From Burkholderia sp. Ac-20365 (GTDB lineage Bacteria > Pseudomonadota > Gammaproteobacteria > Burkholderiales > Burkholderiaceae): DNA of 41,950 bases. The notes below the pieces were generated by a model that was not told the origin of the DNA, did no database searches, and saw only the letters and a program-made list of their open reading frames with translations. The stretch spans positions 1 to 41,950 of the forward strand of contig NZ_JAAGPI010000060.1 of the NCBI RefSeq assembly GCF_017104715.1, read 5' to 3'. This document shows, one piece after another, positions 31,461 to 41,712 of this stretch (positions within the stretch are counted from its first letter, which is position 1; every line of letters begins with the position of its first letter). The position numbers and the translations under genes are program-made.

Positions 31461-32678
31461 ATGGAATCCTTCGATATCGCCGTAATCGGCGCAGGCGCGG
31501 CGGGCATGATGTGCGCATCGGTGGCGGGACAGCTCGGCCGGCGCGTCGTGCTGATCGACCACGCGGCGCGCCTCGCCGAGAAAATCCGCATTTCGGGCGG
31601 CGGCCGCTGCAACTTCACCAATCTGTACGCCGGACCGGCCAACTATCTGTCGGCGAATCCGCATTTTTGCCGCTCCGCGCTCGCGCGCTACACGCCGCGC
31701 GACTTCATGGCGCTGCTCAAGCAGTACCGCGTGACCTGGCACGAGAAGCATAAAGGTCAGCTCTTCTGCGACCAGTCGAGCGACGCCGTCATCGATGTGC
31801 TCAAAAGCGAATGCGACGCCGGCAACATCGCGTGGCGCCGGCCGCTCGCTGTCGAGCAGGTGCGTCACGCCGACTCCGAAGGCTTTACGCTCGACACGCA
31901 CGCCGGACCGATCCGCGCCCGCGCGCTGGTCATCGCGACGGGCGGCCTGTCGATCCCGAAGATCGGCGCTACCGATTTCGGCTACCGCGTCGCCAAGCAG
32001 TTCGGCCACAAGCTCATCGACACCCGCCCGGCGCTCGTGCCGCTCACCTTCGCGTCCACCGACTGGCAGCCGTTTTCGGAGCTGTCGGGCGTATCGCTGG
32101 AAGTGCATCTCGCGACGGGCGCGAAGAAAACGGGCGGCGAGTTCGTCGAAGACCTGCTGCTCACGCATCGCGGGCTGTCCGGACCGGGCGTGCTGCAGAT
32201 TTCGAGCTACTGGCAGCCGGGCGAACCTGTGCACATCAATCTGCTGCCCGAGCGGGACGCCGTCGACGCGTTGATCGAGGCAAAGACCGCAACGAAGCGC
32301 CAGATCGGCAATCTGCTCGCCGAATGGGTGCCGGCGCGCCTCGCGCACGTCTGGCTGCAGACGCACGGCGTGCCCGCCGAGGCCCGTCTCGCCGATCTGC
32401 CCGACAAGGCGCTGCGGCGGGTCGGCGAGGCGCTGTCGCGCTGGACGCTCACACCCAACGGCACCGAAGGCTACAAGAAGGCTGAGGTGACGCGCGGCGG
32501 CGTCGATACGCGCGAGCTGTCGTCGGCGACGATGATGAGCGCGCGCGTGCCGGGCCTGTATTTCATCGGCGAGGCCGTCGATGTGACCGGCTGGCTCGGC
32601 GGCTACAACTTCCAGTGGGCATGGGCGTCGGGCGTGGCGGCCGGGCAGGCGGCAGCCGAGTTCGCGGCGGGCGTATAG
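31461..32678 (+). CDS. YhiN/HI0933-family NAD(P)/FAD-dependent oxidoreductase
   Basis: This 405-residue flavoprotein starts MESFDIAVIGAGAAGMMCAS with the FAD dinucleotide fold. The family signature KIRISGGGRCNFTN is at about residues 41-54, and a closing FAD motif occurs in DVTGWLGGYNFQWAWASG near the C-terminus. It belongs to the BaiN/YhiN family (TIGR00275), whose role in most bacteria is unknown; a bile-acid reductase is one member. There is no Shine-Dalgarno before the ATG, and a TACAAT hexamer (31447-31452) ends just eight bases upstream. The gene is divergent from tsaD. Confidence 0.9.
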   Translation: MESFDIAVIGAGAAGMMCASVAGQLGRRVVLIDHAARLAEKIRISGGGRCNFTNLYAGPANYLSANPHFCRSALARYTPRDFMALLKQYRVTWHEKHKGQLFCDQSSDAVIDVLKSECDAGNIAWRRPLAVEQVRHADSEGFTLDTHAGPIRARALVIATGGLSIPKIGATDFGYRVAKQFGHKLIDTRPALVPLTFASTDWQPFSELSGVSLEVHLATGAKKTGGEFVEDLLLTHRGLSGPGVLQISSYWQPGEPVHINLLPERDAVDALIEAKTATKRQIGNLLAEWVPARLAHVWLQTHGVPAEARLADLPDKALRRVGEALSRWTLTPNGTEGYKKAEVTRGGVDTRELSSATMMSARVPGLYFIGEAVDVTGWLGGYNFQWAWASGVAAGQAAAEFAAGV

Positions 32679-32780
32679 CTATATAAACGCGGCGACAAAC
32701 GCAGCCCAAACGCCGGGGAAAAACACGCAAATGCTTGAAAAATAAGGGCTTGACACCATTCTACGATTGTGCGAAACAGC

Positions 32781-32789
32781 TGCTATACT
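32781..32789 (+). promoter_or_regulatory. Extended -10 promoter of rpsU
   Basis: TGCTATACT matches the extended -10 form TGnTATAAT with one mismatch. It ends 32 bases before the rpsU start, a normal leader length. A TTGACA at 32750-32755 is 28 bases upstream, too far to act with this -10. Confidence 0.6.
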
Positions 32790-32821
32790 TTCCGTTCTTC
32801 GCCAAGCTCCGTTATTGAAAG

Positions 32822-33034
32822 ATGACGACTATCCGCGTAAAAGAAAACGAGCCTTTTGAAGTCGCGATGCGCCGCTTCAAGCGCACGATCGAAAAGAACG
32901 GGTTGCTGACCGAACTACGTGCGCGCGAGTTTTACGAGAAGCCGACATCGGAACGCAAACGGAAGAAGGCAGCGGCGGTGAAGCGCCATTTCAAGCGCCT
33001 GCGCAGCCAGCAACTGCCCAAGAAGTTTTACTGA
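32822..33034 (+). CDS. rpsU: Small ribosomal subunit protein S21
   Basis: This 70-residue highly basic protein (MTTIRVKENEPFEVAMRRFK) has the S21 helix-rich pattern ending RHFKRLRSQQLPKKFY. It binds the platform of the 30S subunit and helps 30S-mRNA base pairing during initiation. It is the first gene of the macromolecular synthesis cluster (rpsU, yqeY, dnaG, rpoD) and is followed by a strong terminator that should limit read-through. Confidence 0.97.
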   Translation: MTTIRVKENEPFEVAMRRFKRTIEKNGLLTELRAREFYEKPTSERKRKKAAAVKRHFKRLRSQQLPKKFY

Positions 33035-33222
33035 TTCAACGTGAAGTCGCGGTTCTCGCCCAGTCTTCAGAGCGATAGCAGCGGCTCACACAAGGTGACG
33101 GCGCGGGAGCGTGCCGGCGCTTGCGGCAAATGGCGAGTCATGCCAGAACGGGGTAAAGGCCGTTCCGGCCAAAGCCCCGTAAGGCCGCATCCAGGTGCAC
33201 GGATTTACCGCGTATTTGGCAC

Positions 33223-33256
33223 GAACCCGCTTGAGGAACGATCCCAAGCGGGTTTT
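33223..33256 (+). terminator. Terminator after rpsU
   Basis: AACCCGCTTG and CAAGCGGGTT form a ten-base-pair stem around an 11-base loop, followed by TTT. It lies about 190 bases after the rpsU stop and 58 before yqeY. It is the counterpart of the attenuating terminator within this cluster in other bacteria. Confidence 0.85.
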
Positions 33257-33313
33257 TGCGCTCTGCACCGCGTCTTCACCCGTTTTTCAAACCTCCACGC
33301 ATTCAGGTGAACG

Positions 33314-33760
33314 ATGAGTCTCAAAGCCCGTATCAACGACGACATGAAAGCAGCGATGCGCGCCCGCGAAACCGAGCGGCTCGGTACGATCCGTCTGCTG
33401 CTCGCTGCCATCAAGCAGCGTGAAGTCGACGATCGCGTGGAGCTGGATGACGCTGCCGTGACAGCCGTCGTCGACAAGATGATCAAGCAGCGCAAGGACT
33501 CGATCGCCCAGTTCGAAACGGCCGGGCGCACGGATCTCGTCGACAAGGAAAAGGCCGAGCTGGACGTGCTGAGCGCGTACATGCCCGAGCAGCTGTCTGA
33601 CGCGGAGATCGCCGCGGAAGTGCAGGCGGCGGTCGCGCAGGTCGGCGCGGCCGGCCCGCAGGACATGGGCAAGGTGATGGGCGTGCTCAAACCGAAGCTG
33701 GCCGGGAAGGCCGACATGACGGCCGTGTCCGCGCAGGTCAAGGCCGCGCTGTCGAAATAA
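33314..33760 (+). CDS. GatB/YqeY domain protein
   Basis: This 148-residue protein starts MSLKARINDDMKAAMRARET and carries the YqeY pattern (TIRLLLAAIKQREVDD, then YMPEQLSDAEIAAEVQAAV and GPQDMGKVMGVLKPKLAGKAD). This domain is related to the tRNA-binding tail of the amidotransferase GatB, so a tRNA-related role is suspected but unproven. An AGGTG ribosome-binding site precedes the ATG. The location between rpsU and dnaG is conserved in many betaproteobacteria. Confidence 0.92.
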   Translation: MSLKARINDDMKAAMRARETERLGTIRLLLAAIKQREVDDRVELDDAAVTAVVDKMIKQRKDSIAQFETAGRTDLVDKEKAELDVLSAYMPEQLSDAEIAAEVQAAVAQVGAAGPQDMGKVMGVLKPKLAGKADMTAVSAQVKAALSK

Positions 33761-33816
33761 GCTGTAAGTTGCGATCCGCCATGCTCGCGCCTATCTACGG
33801 AACCGCGCGCATGGCC

Positions 33817-33850
33817 GGGTGCGTTGCGCACCCTTGCCTCATCCTTTTTA
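33817..33850 (+). promoter_or_regulatory. Hairpin with T-run before dnaG (possible attenuator)
   Basis: GGGTGCG-ttg-CGCACCC forms a compact seven-base-pair stem, followed within 12 bases by a T-rich stretch (33844-33848). It lies between yqeY and the GTG start of dnaG, where partial termination could keep primase levels low. Confidence 0.4.
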
Positions 33851-33866
33851 AGGCCGCGTCTGCACT

Positions 33867-35747
33867 GTGATTCCGCATTCCTTTCTGCAAGACCTGCTGA
33901 ACCGCGTCGATATCGTCGACGTGGTCGGCAAGTATGTGCAACTGAAAAAGGGCGGCGCGAACTTCATGGGGCTCTGCCCGTTCCACAACGAAAAGAGTCC
34001 TTCGTTCACCGTTAGTCCGACTAAGCAGTTCTATCATTGTTTCGGTTGTGGCGCGCATGGCACGGCCATCGGCTTTCTGATGGAGCACGCGGGGCTTTCC
34101 TTTCCGGAAGCCGTCAACGACCTGGCGCAATCCGTCGGTCTGACCGTGCCCCAGGAGCCTTCGCCGATGCGCGGCGGCGGTTCGGGCGGCATGGGCGGCG
34201 AAGGCTACGCGCCGGCCGTCTCGAAGGCCGTCACGACGGCGTTGTCCGACGTCATGGCAACGGCCAGCGATTTCTACAAGGCGCAGCTGCGCGGCGCGCC
34301 GAACGCGATCCAGTACCTGAAAAAGCGCGGCCTCACGGGCGAGATCGCGAAGCGTTTCGGCCTCGGCTACGCGCCCGACGGCTGGCAGAACCTCGAAACG
34401 GCATTCCCCAACTATCGGGACGATGCACTCGTCGAGGCGGGTCTCGTAATCGTCAGCGAGAAAGCCGACGCGCAGGGTCAGAACCGCCGATACGACCGGT
34501 TCCGCGAGCGCGTCATGTTCCCGATCCGCAATGTGAAAGGCCAGGTGATCGGCTTTGGCGGGCGGGTGCTGGACGGCGGCGAGCCCAAGTATTTGAATTC
34601 GCCCGAAACGCCTTTATTTAACAAAGGCAGCGAGCTGTACGGCCTGTTCGAGGCGCGGCTTGCGATCCGCGAGCAGAAGTACGTGCTGGTCGTCGAAGGG
34701 TATATGGATGTGGTGGCGCTCGCCCAGTTGGGCTTCGAGAACGCCGTGGCGACGCTCGGCACCGCCTGTACGCCTATTCATGTGCAGAAACTGATGCGCC
34801 AGACGGACACTGTCGTTTTCAGTTTCGACGGTGACTCGGCGGGGCGGCGCGCCGCGCGGCGGGCGCTGGACGCGTGTCTGCCGCATGCCGCCGACAACCG
34901 CACGATCCGCTTCCTGTTCCTGCCGTCCGAGCACGATCCCGACAGCTACGTGCGGGAATTCGGCACGGAAGCGTTCGCGGAACAGGTGCGCCGCGCGATG
35001 CCGCTGTCGCAGTTTCTGCTGAACGAAGTGCTCGCGGGCAAGGAACTGGACCAGCCGGAAGGCCGCGCGCGGGCTTTGTTCGACGCCAAGCCGCTGCTGC
35101 AGATGCTGCCCGCCAACGCGTTGCGCGCGCAGATCATGCATATGTTCGCGGACCGGTTAGACGTACCGTTCGAGGAAGTCGCCGCGCTGTGCGAGGTCGA
35201 CGCGCGGATCGCCGCTGTAGCACGCAGCGCGCCTGCCCGCAAAGATCGCCGCAGCGTGACGGGGATCGAGCAGCGGGCGCTGCGCAATCTGGTGATGCAT
35301 CCGCGTATCGTCGCCGTGCTGGACGAAGAGGAAGAGCAGGCGCTGCTGGCCGTCACGCGGCACGGCGAGCTGTTCGAGGAAGTGACGACGCACGCCCGCG
35401 GGCTGGGCGACACGGCCGAGTTTCAGTTGTTGTCGGATCTGTTGCGAAACGGGGCTAACGCCCCCACGTTCGAGGAAATCTTCCGGGAAATTCTGGACTA
35501 TGATGAAAACGTTCGGGACCTGCTGTTGAAGAATCCCGAAGATGCGACGGTCGCCGAAGAGCGCCTCGAGCACGAGCGTCTCGCCGGGGAAGAATTGAAA
35601 GCGGCCATTCTGAAGATGCGCTATGACGCGTATAGCGAGCGGCTGGACCAGTTATCGCGTCAGTCGAGACACACTCCGGAGGAGCTTCTGGAGTATCAGG
35701 AACTAAGCAGGACGTGCGCTGACCTGAAGCGTCTGCGCGGGCAGTGA
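33867..35747 (+). CDS. dnaG: DNA primase
   Basis: This 626-residue protein has an N-terminal CHC2 zinc-binding domain with Cys37, His40, Cys58 and Cys61 (LCPFHNEKSPSF, HCFGCGAHG). The primase core has the TOPRIM motifs VVEGYMDVVAL (about residues 274-284) and FSFDGDSAGRRAA (about 317-329). The C-terminal part (about 440-626) matches the helicase-binding domain. It lays down RNA primers for replication. The start is GTG at 33867, unusual next to its ATG-starting neighbours, and no strong ribosome-binding site precedes it. Both features would keep expression low, as is usual for primase. rpoD follows after 89 bases. Confidence 0.96.
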   Translation: MIPHSFLQDLLNRVDIVDVVGKYVQLKKGGANFMGLCPFHNEKSPSFTVSPTKQFYHCFGCGAHGTAIGFLMEHAGLSFPEAVNDLAQSVGLTVPQEPSPMRGGGSGGMGGEGYAPAVSKAVTTALSDVMATASDFYKAQLRGAPNAIQYLKKRGLTGEIAKRFGLGYAPDGWQNLETAFPNYRDDALVEAGLVIVSEKADAQGQNRRYDRFRERVMFPIRNVKGQVIGFGGRVLDGGEPKYLNSPETPLFNKGSELYGLFEARLAIREQKYVLVVEGYMDVVALAQLGFENAVATLGTACTPIHVQKLMRQTDTVVFSFDGDSAGRRAARRALDACLPHAADNRTIRFLFLPSEHDPDSYVREFGTEAFAEQVRRAMPLSQFLLNEVLAGKELDQPEGRARALFDAKPLLQMLPANALRAQIMHMFADRLDVPFEEVAALCEVDARIAAVARSAPARKDRRSVTGIEQRALRNLVMHPRIVAVLDEEEEQALLAVTRHGELFEEVTTHARGLGDTAEFQLLSDLLRNGANAPTFEEIFREILDYDENVRDLLLKNPEDATVAEERLEHERLAGEELKAAILKMRYDAYSERLDQLSRQSRHTPEELLEYQELSRTCADLKRLRGQ

Positions 35748-35770
35748 AAGGGATGCGCTGAAAGCCCGAA

Positions 35771-35779
35771 TGCTATAAT
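35771..35779 (+). promoter_or_regulatory. Extended -10 promoter of rpoD
   Basis: TGCTATAAT is a perfect extended -10 element, 57 bases before the rpoD start. It shares the TGC-TATA form with the rpsU promoter. It would allow rpoD to be transcribed independently of dnaG. Confidence 0.65.
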
Positions 35780-35836
35780 TAAAAGATTTCAGCGGTTTTG
35801 TTTTTCTCCAGGCAAAGGCGATAAAAGGCGATTGCA

Positions 35837-38230
<2,394 letters not shown>

Positions 38231-38262
38231 TCGAGCCTGCTCGTCGGCACATAGCAGTACAT

Positions 38263-38315
38263 CAGGGCTTCCCGATCGTTTTGTTCAGCGAAGCGATCCC
38301 GGAAGCCCTGTTTTT
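38263..38315 (+). terminator. Terminator of rpoD
   Basis: CAGGGCTTCC pairs with GGAAGCCCTG around an inner dyad, followed by TTTTT. It lies 33 bases after the rpoD stop. Confidence 0.85.
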
Positions 38316-38344
38316 CGTGTAGTATGTCGGCCAATCGACAAACA

Positions 38345-38371
38345 GGCCCGGCCTTCAGACCGGGTCTTTTT
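38345..38371 (+). terminator. Second terminator-like hairpin before the tRNA
   Basis: GGCCCGG...CCGGGTC forms a seven-base-pair stem with an eight-base loop, followed directly by TTTTT. It is independent of the rpoD terminator 30 bases upstream and could end a short transcript or insulate the tRNA gene. Confidence 0.65.
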
Positions 38372-38426
38372 GTTGGTTCTCTTTGCTGTTCTCTATCGCT
38401 TCCGTCTTACGTCGCGAAGCATCGTT

Positions 38427-38514
38427 GGGCCGGACGCCGTGCTGGTTGCAGGCAGCGGACTCATAATCCGCCTCCGAAAGGACACCGTGGGTTCGACTCC
38501 CACCCGGCCCACCA
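38427..38514 (+). tRNA. tRNA with CAU anticodon and long variable arm (class II shape)
   Basis: This 88-nt gene folds cleanly. The acceptor stem is GGGCCGG/CCGGCCC with discriminator A and an encoded CCA. The D arm is GCC/GGC with GG in the loop. The anticodon stem is GCGGA/TCCGC, with loop CTCATAA and anticodon CAT at 38462-38464. The T arm is GTGGG/CCCAC with loop TTCGACT. The variable region is 15 bases (38472-38486) and contains TCC-GAAA-GGA, a small stem with a GNRA tetraloop. CAU usually marks Met or lysidine-modified Ile, both of class I with short variable loops. Position 8 reads A and 14 reads T, the reverse of the usual U8/A14. The amino-acid identity is not decided by the sequence. 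Confidence 0.82.
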
Positions 38515-38686
38515 AATCCCATCAAGTCTTGAAGTTTTTCGCTGTATTTCCGCCAGTCGAACAGCGGGATACATATTGCCTCTACGCATAGCCTGCGATC
38601 AAAATGGCAGCGTGACGAGCCGTCGCCGCCTGGTTACGCATCGCGGTTCGGCTTATTGACGACTACATCACTGGCGCCGTCCTGCA
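38515..38686. other. tRNA / SWIM-gene intergenic stretch
   Basis: These 172 bases follow the tRNA. I see no second tRNA and no clear copy of the tRNA 3' end that would mark an integrated element. The sequence shows no coding frame that I would call real. Confidence 0.4.
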
Positions 38687-40459
38687 ATGTCTCAATCCGC
38701 GTATCTCGCAGAATTCCTCACGCTGGCAGAAGTACTTTCGCTGACCGACGCAAAGACCTTCGCGCGAGGCAAAGTCTATTTTCATGACGGTATGGTTTCG
38801 CGCCTCGACGAGGAAGACGATACCGTGCGTGCCAACGTGCGCGGCACTCAGCCGTATCAAGTCAAACTGAGCGCTCGACACGGCGAGCTTTCGTTCTACT
38901 GCGATTGTCCCGTTGGCCAGTCAGCGGTGTTCTGCAAGCACGCGGTTGCCGTCGCGCTATCCTGGCTGGAAAATTCCGGCGCGGAGGTTTTCCAGCCCGA
39001 TGAGACCGAGCCAAAGAAGCCGCGCAAGAAGCGCAAGACCTACGCGGAACAGGTGCAGGAATATGTCGCGTCGCTGGGTGCCGACGCGCTTCGAAGCTGG
39101 CTGATGGAGGCGGTTGAACGTGACGTCGCGCTACGCGACAAGCTGCTGCTGGCGGCACGTGCGGCAAGTTCGAACGATCTGCCGGGCATGAGGATCGCCG
39201 TGCGGCAGACGGCGCGTGTGAAGCGCGTGATTCACGACTGGCGGGAAGCCGCAGAATACGCGGATGGCCTGATGTCGTTGTGTGACGTACTGAGGGAGCG
39301 TCTGAACGGCTCTCATGCGGCCGATGTCGTCGAACTCGCCGAGCTTGCGCTTGCCGAGGCGGAAAGCGGCCTCGAGCGAATCGACGATTCGAGCGGCGAC
39401 GTGATGCCTGCCATCCAGGAACTCGCGGCCGTCCATCTGGAAGCGTGTGAGCGGACTCGCCCCGAACCCGAGGAACTCGCCCGGCGGCTTTTTCGTTTCC
39501 TGTTAGAAAGCCCGTGGGGCACATTTAATGGCGCGTTTCCACGCTATGCCGAGGCGCTGGGCGGGACGGGACAACATGTGTATCGCGAATTGTGCAACGA
39601 CGCCTGGAACCGGCTCCCACCGCCTCAGGCAGGCAAGCGGGCCGACTACACGTCCGACGTCCAATACTCCAAACTCCGTCGCGCGATGACCGCGCTGGCG
39701 GAGTTCGACGGCGACGTCGATGCGCTGATTCGCATCGAATCGAAAGACCTGTCGAATCCGCATCAATTCCTGAAAGTCGCCGCGCTTTGCGAGGAGCATG
39801 GCCGTCTGGATGAAGGGCTCGCCTGGGCGGAGAAGGGCATCGAAGCATCCGGAAAAACTGTCCATTCAGATTTGCTGACGTTTTGCGTCGATGGATATGT
39901 GAGCCGCCGGGAGTTCGACAAGGCCGATGAATACGCATGGCGACGCTTCATGTCGTATCCGGGTGCCGCGACATTCAAAGTCTTGATGACGGCTGCGAAG
40001 GCGACGGGCTCATACGACAGGACCCGGGAACGCGCGCTCGACCATATGTGGGCCATGGTCGGCGAGGAGGAAGCGGGGGGAAAGACGCGCGATCCGTGGG
40101 CCGCGACAACGCGTACCGAGCTGGTCGAGCTGTATCTGGATGCACGCGACAATGAAGCCGCATGGCACGCATTCACGGGTGGCCCGATCGCGGCCCAGAT
40201 TTGTCAACCGATGGCCGCCGTGCGCGGGCGGACGCACCCGCGCGATGCGTTGGTCGTCTACCAGCGCCTGCTCCCCGGCACGGTAGAAAGAGGGACGTCA
40301 GCTGCCCAGTACAAGGACGCGTTCGAGATCGTGAAGGCGATCGGCAAGCTGTGGGCTAGACTCGGTGAACATGCGCAGTTCGAAGCCGAGCTGAATGCGA
40401 TCCGGCAGACCTATCGTGCGAAGCGCAAATTCATCGCCTTGCTCGACACCTTGAAGTGA
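38687..40459 (+). CDS. SWIM zinc-finger protein
   Basis: This 590-residue protein has a SWIM motif, C72-D-C74 ... C83-K-H85 (YCDCPVGQSAVFCKHAVAVA), the CxCxnCxH pattern that binds zinc and often mediates DNA or protein contacts. Upstream is the usual leading segment (LTLAEVLSLTDAKTFARGKVYF). A basic linker PKKPRKKRKT (about 108-117) follows. The rest (about 120-590) is helical, with TPR/HEAT-like regularity and no catalytic motif that I recognise; it resembles DUF6880-type tails. The function is unknown. No strong ribosome-binding site precedes the ATG. It lies between a tRNA and an AraC gene, in a spot often used by accessory genes. Confidence 0.85.
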   Translation: MSQSAYLAEFLTLAEVLSLTDAKTFARGKVYFHDGMVSRLDEEDDTVRANVRGTQPYQVKLSARHGELSFYCDCPVGQSAVFCKHAVAVALSWLENSGAEVFQPDETEPKKPRKKRKTYAEQVQEYVASLGADALRSWLMEAVERDVALRDKLLLAARAASSNDLPGMRIAVRQTARVKRVIHDWREAAEYADGLMSLCDVLRERLNGSHAADVVELAELALAEAESGLERIDDSSGDVMPAIQELAAVHLEACERTRPEPEELARRLFRFLLESPWGTFNGAFPRYAEALGGTGQHVYRELCNDAWNRLPPPQAGKRADYTSDVQYSKLRRAMTALAEFDGDVDALIRIESKDLSNPHQFLKVAALCEEHGRLDEGLAWAEKGIEASGKTVHSDLLTFCVDGYVSRREFDKADEYAWRRFMSYPGAATFKVLMTAAKATGSYDRTRERALDHMWAMVGEEEAGGKTRDPWAATTRTELVELYLDARDNEAAWHAFTGGPIAAQICQPMAAVRGRTHPRDALVVYQRLLPGTVERGTSAAQYKDAFEIVKAIGKLWARLGEHAQFEAELNAIRQTYRAKRKFIALLDTLK

Positions 40460-40516
40460 GTACACGGCGAACACGTTCACGCTGACCAAGCCCATCGCGA
40501 TCCAGCAAGCACATAG

Positions 40517-41530
40517 ATGCAAGCCCCCAGTGCCACCGTCCCCATCTCCCTCGTCAACGGCTTCCTCGCTGCTGCCGGCGCTCAGCCCGACGTCACACAG
40601 CGCTATCTAGAACAGGCGGGCATCACGCCAAAACTGCGCAGCGCCCCCGGCGCACGCGTCACCGAAGAACAGTTCTCCACGCTCTACCGCACGCTCGCCA
40701 TCGAACTCGACGACGAGATGCCCGGCGTCTTCAGCCGGCCTTTCCGCAGCGGCACGCTGAAGTTTCTCTGCCTCAGTCTGCTCGACGCGCGCAACCTCGA
40801 AACCGCGCTGCATCGCTTCGGCCAGTTCTTCCATATCGTGCTCGACGACTTCCGTCTCGAATCGCGCCGCGACGATCTGATGGCGCAAGTCGAACTGCGG
40901 CCAAACCCGGCCTACGGAAACATCGGGCCGCTCGGCCAGGAGCTGATGCTCAAGCTCGCGCACGGGGTGTCGTCGTGGCTGATCGGTCAGAAAATCCCGC
41001 TCTTGCAGGTCGATTTGGCGTGCCCGCAGCCGCCGCACGCATTCGATCATCGCTACTTCTTCTCCGGGCCTGTGCGTTTCGGCTGCGATGCAACGCTGAT
41101 GCGTTTCAGCGCGGCCTTCCTGGATATGCCCATCCGCCAGAGCAAACGTAACCTGCCCAAGTTTCTCGCCCGATCGCCGGGCGAATGGATTTTCGAGTCG
41201 TTCAGCGAGCAACTCGTCAGCCATCGCGTGCGACAGTACCTCGCGGGCGTTCTGCCCGATCTGCCCACCATCGACGAAGCCGCGAAGAATCTGCATTGTT
41301 CGGTGCGAACGCTATGCAGGCGTCTGTCGGCCGAAGAAACGACCTTCCAGCTGCTCAAGGACGAACTGCGGCGCGACGTCGCGATCCAGCGGCTCATCGA
41401 CACGCATGACCCCATCGCGATGATCGCCGGCGATATCGGATTCGACGATCCAAGCGCGTTCCATCGGGCGTTTCGCCACTGGACGGGCAGCACGCCCGGC
41501 ACGTATCGGCGGCCCGTTCAGGCTGGGTAA
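40517..41530 (+). CDS. AraC-family transcriptional regulator
   Basis: This 337-residue protein has an N-terminal ligand-sensing region (about 20-210) of the arabinose-binding-like type with GTLKFLCLSLLDARNLETAL. The C-terminal AraC DNA-binding domain (about 235-330) has two helix-turn-helix units, the second marked IAMIAGDIGFDDPSAFHRAFRHWTGSTPGTYRR. It lies 182 bases upstream of an acyl-CoA dehydrogenase gene in the same direction. It therefore probably activates fatty-acid or related acyl-CoA degradation genes. That role is inferred from position. Confidence 0.92.
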   Translation: MQAPSATVPISLVNGFLAAAGAQPDVTQRYLEQAGITPKLRSAPGARVTEEQFSTLYRTLAIELDDEMPGVFSRPFRSGTLKFLCLSLLDARNLETALHRFGQFFHIVLDDFRLESRRDDLMAQVELRPNPAYGNIGPLGQELMLKLAHGVSSWLIGQKIPLLQVDLACPQPPHAFDHRYFFSGPVRFGCDATLMRFSAAFLDMPIRQSKRNLPKFLARSPGEWIFESFSEQLVSHRVRQYLAGVLPDLPTIDEAAKNLHCSVRTLCRRLSAEETTFQLLKDELRRDVAIQRLIDTHDPIAMIAGDIGFDDPSAFHRAFRHWTGSTPGTYRRPVQAG

Positions 41531-41712
41531 ACCCCGGGTGGGGTGGGTCGCACCCCCGTTCGATGTGGCCAGATTTGTCAGTACCCGGGCCGGTTTGGAC
41601 AGCCGGTTCGCCGGATATGCCGGTAGGATGGCCTCGTAGCATCACCGCCGGTCCTCATTCCTTTCGAGCGTCGTGGCAGTGATCCATTGAACGCCAGATT
41701 GGAAGATCGACC

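Noticed and set aside
32750..32755. TTGACA as the -35 of the rpsU promoter
   Set aside because: The distance to the TATACT box is 28 bases, far from the 16-18 needed.
33041..33310. 89-codon open frame between rpsU and yqeY
   Set aside because: It runs through the rpsU terminator and has no ribosome-binding site or recognisable domain.
38515..38686. Integrated genomic island border after the tRNA
   Set aside because: No direct repeat of the tRNA 3' end and no integrase gene are seen in the window.
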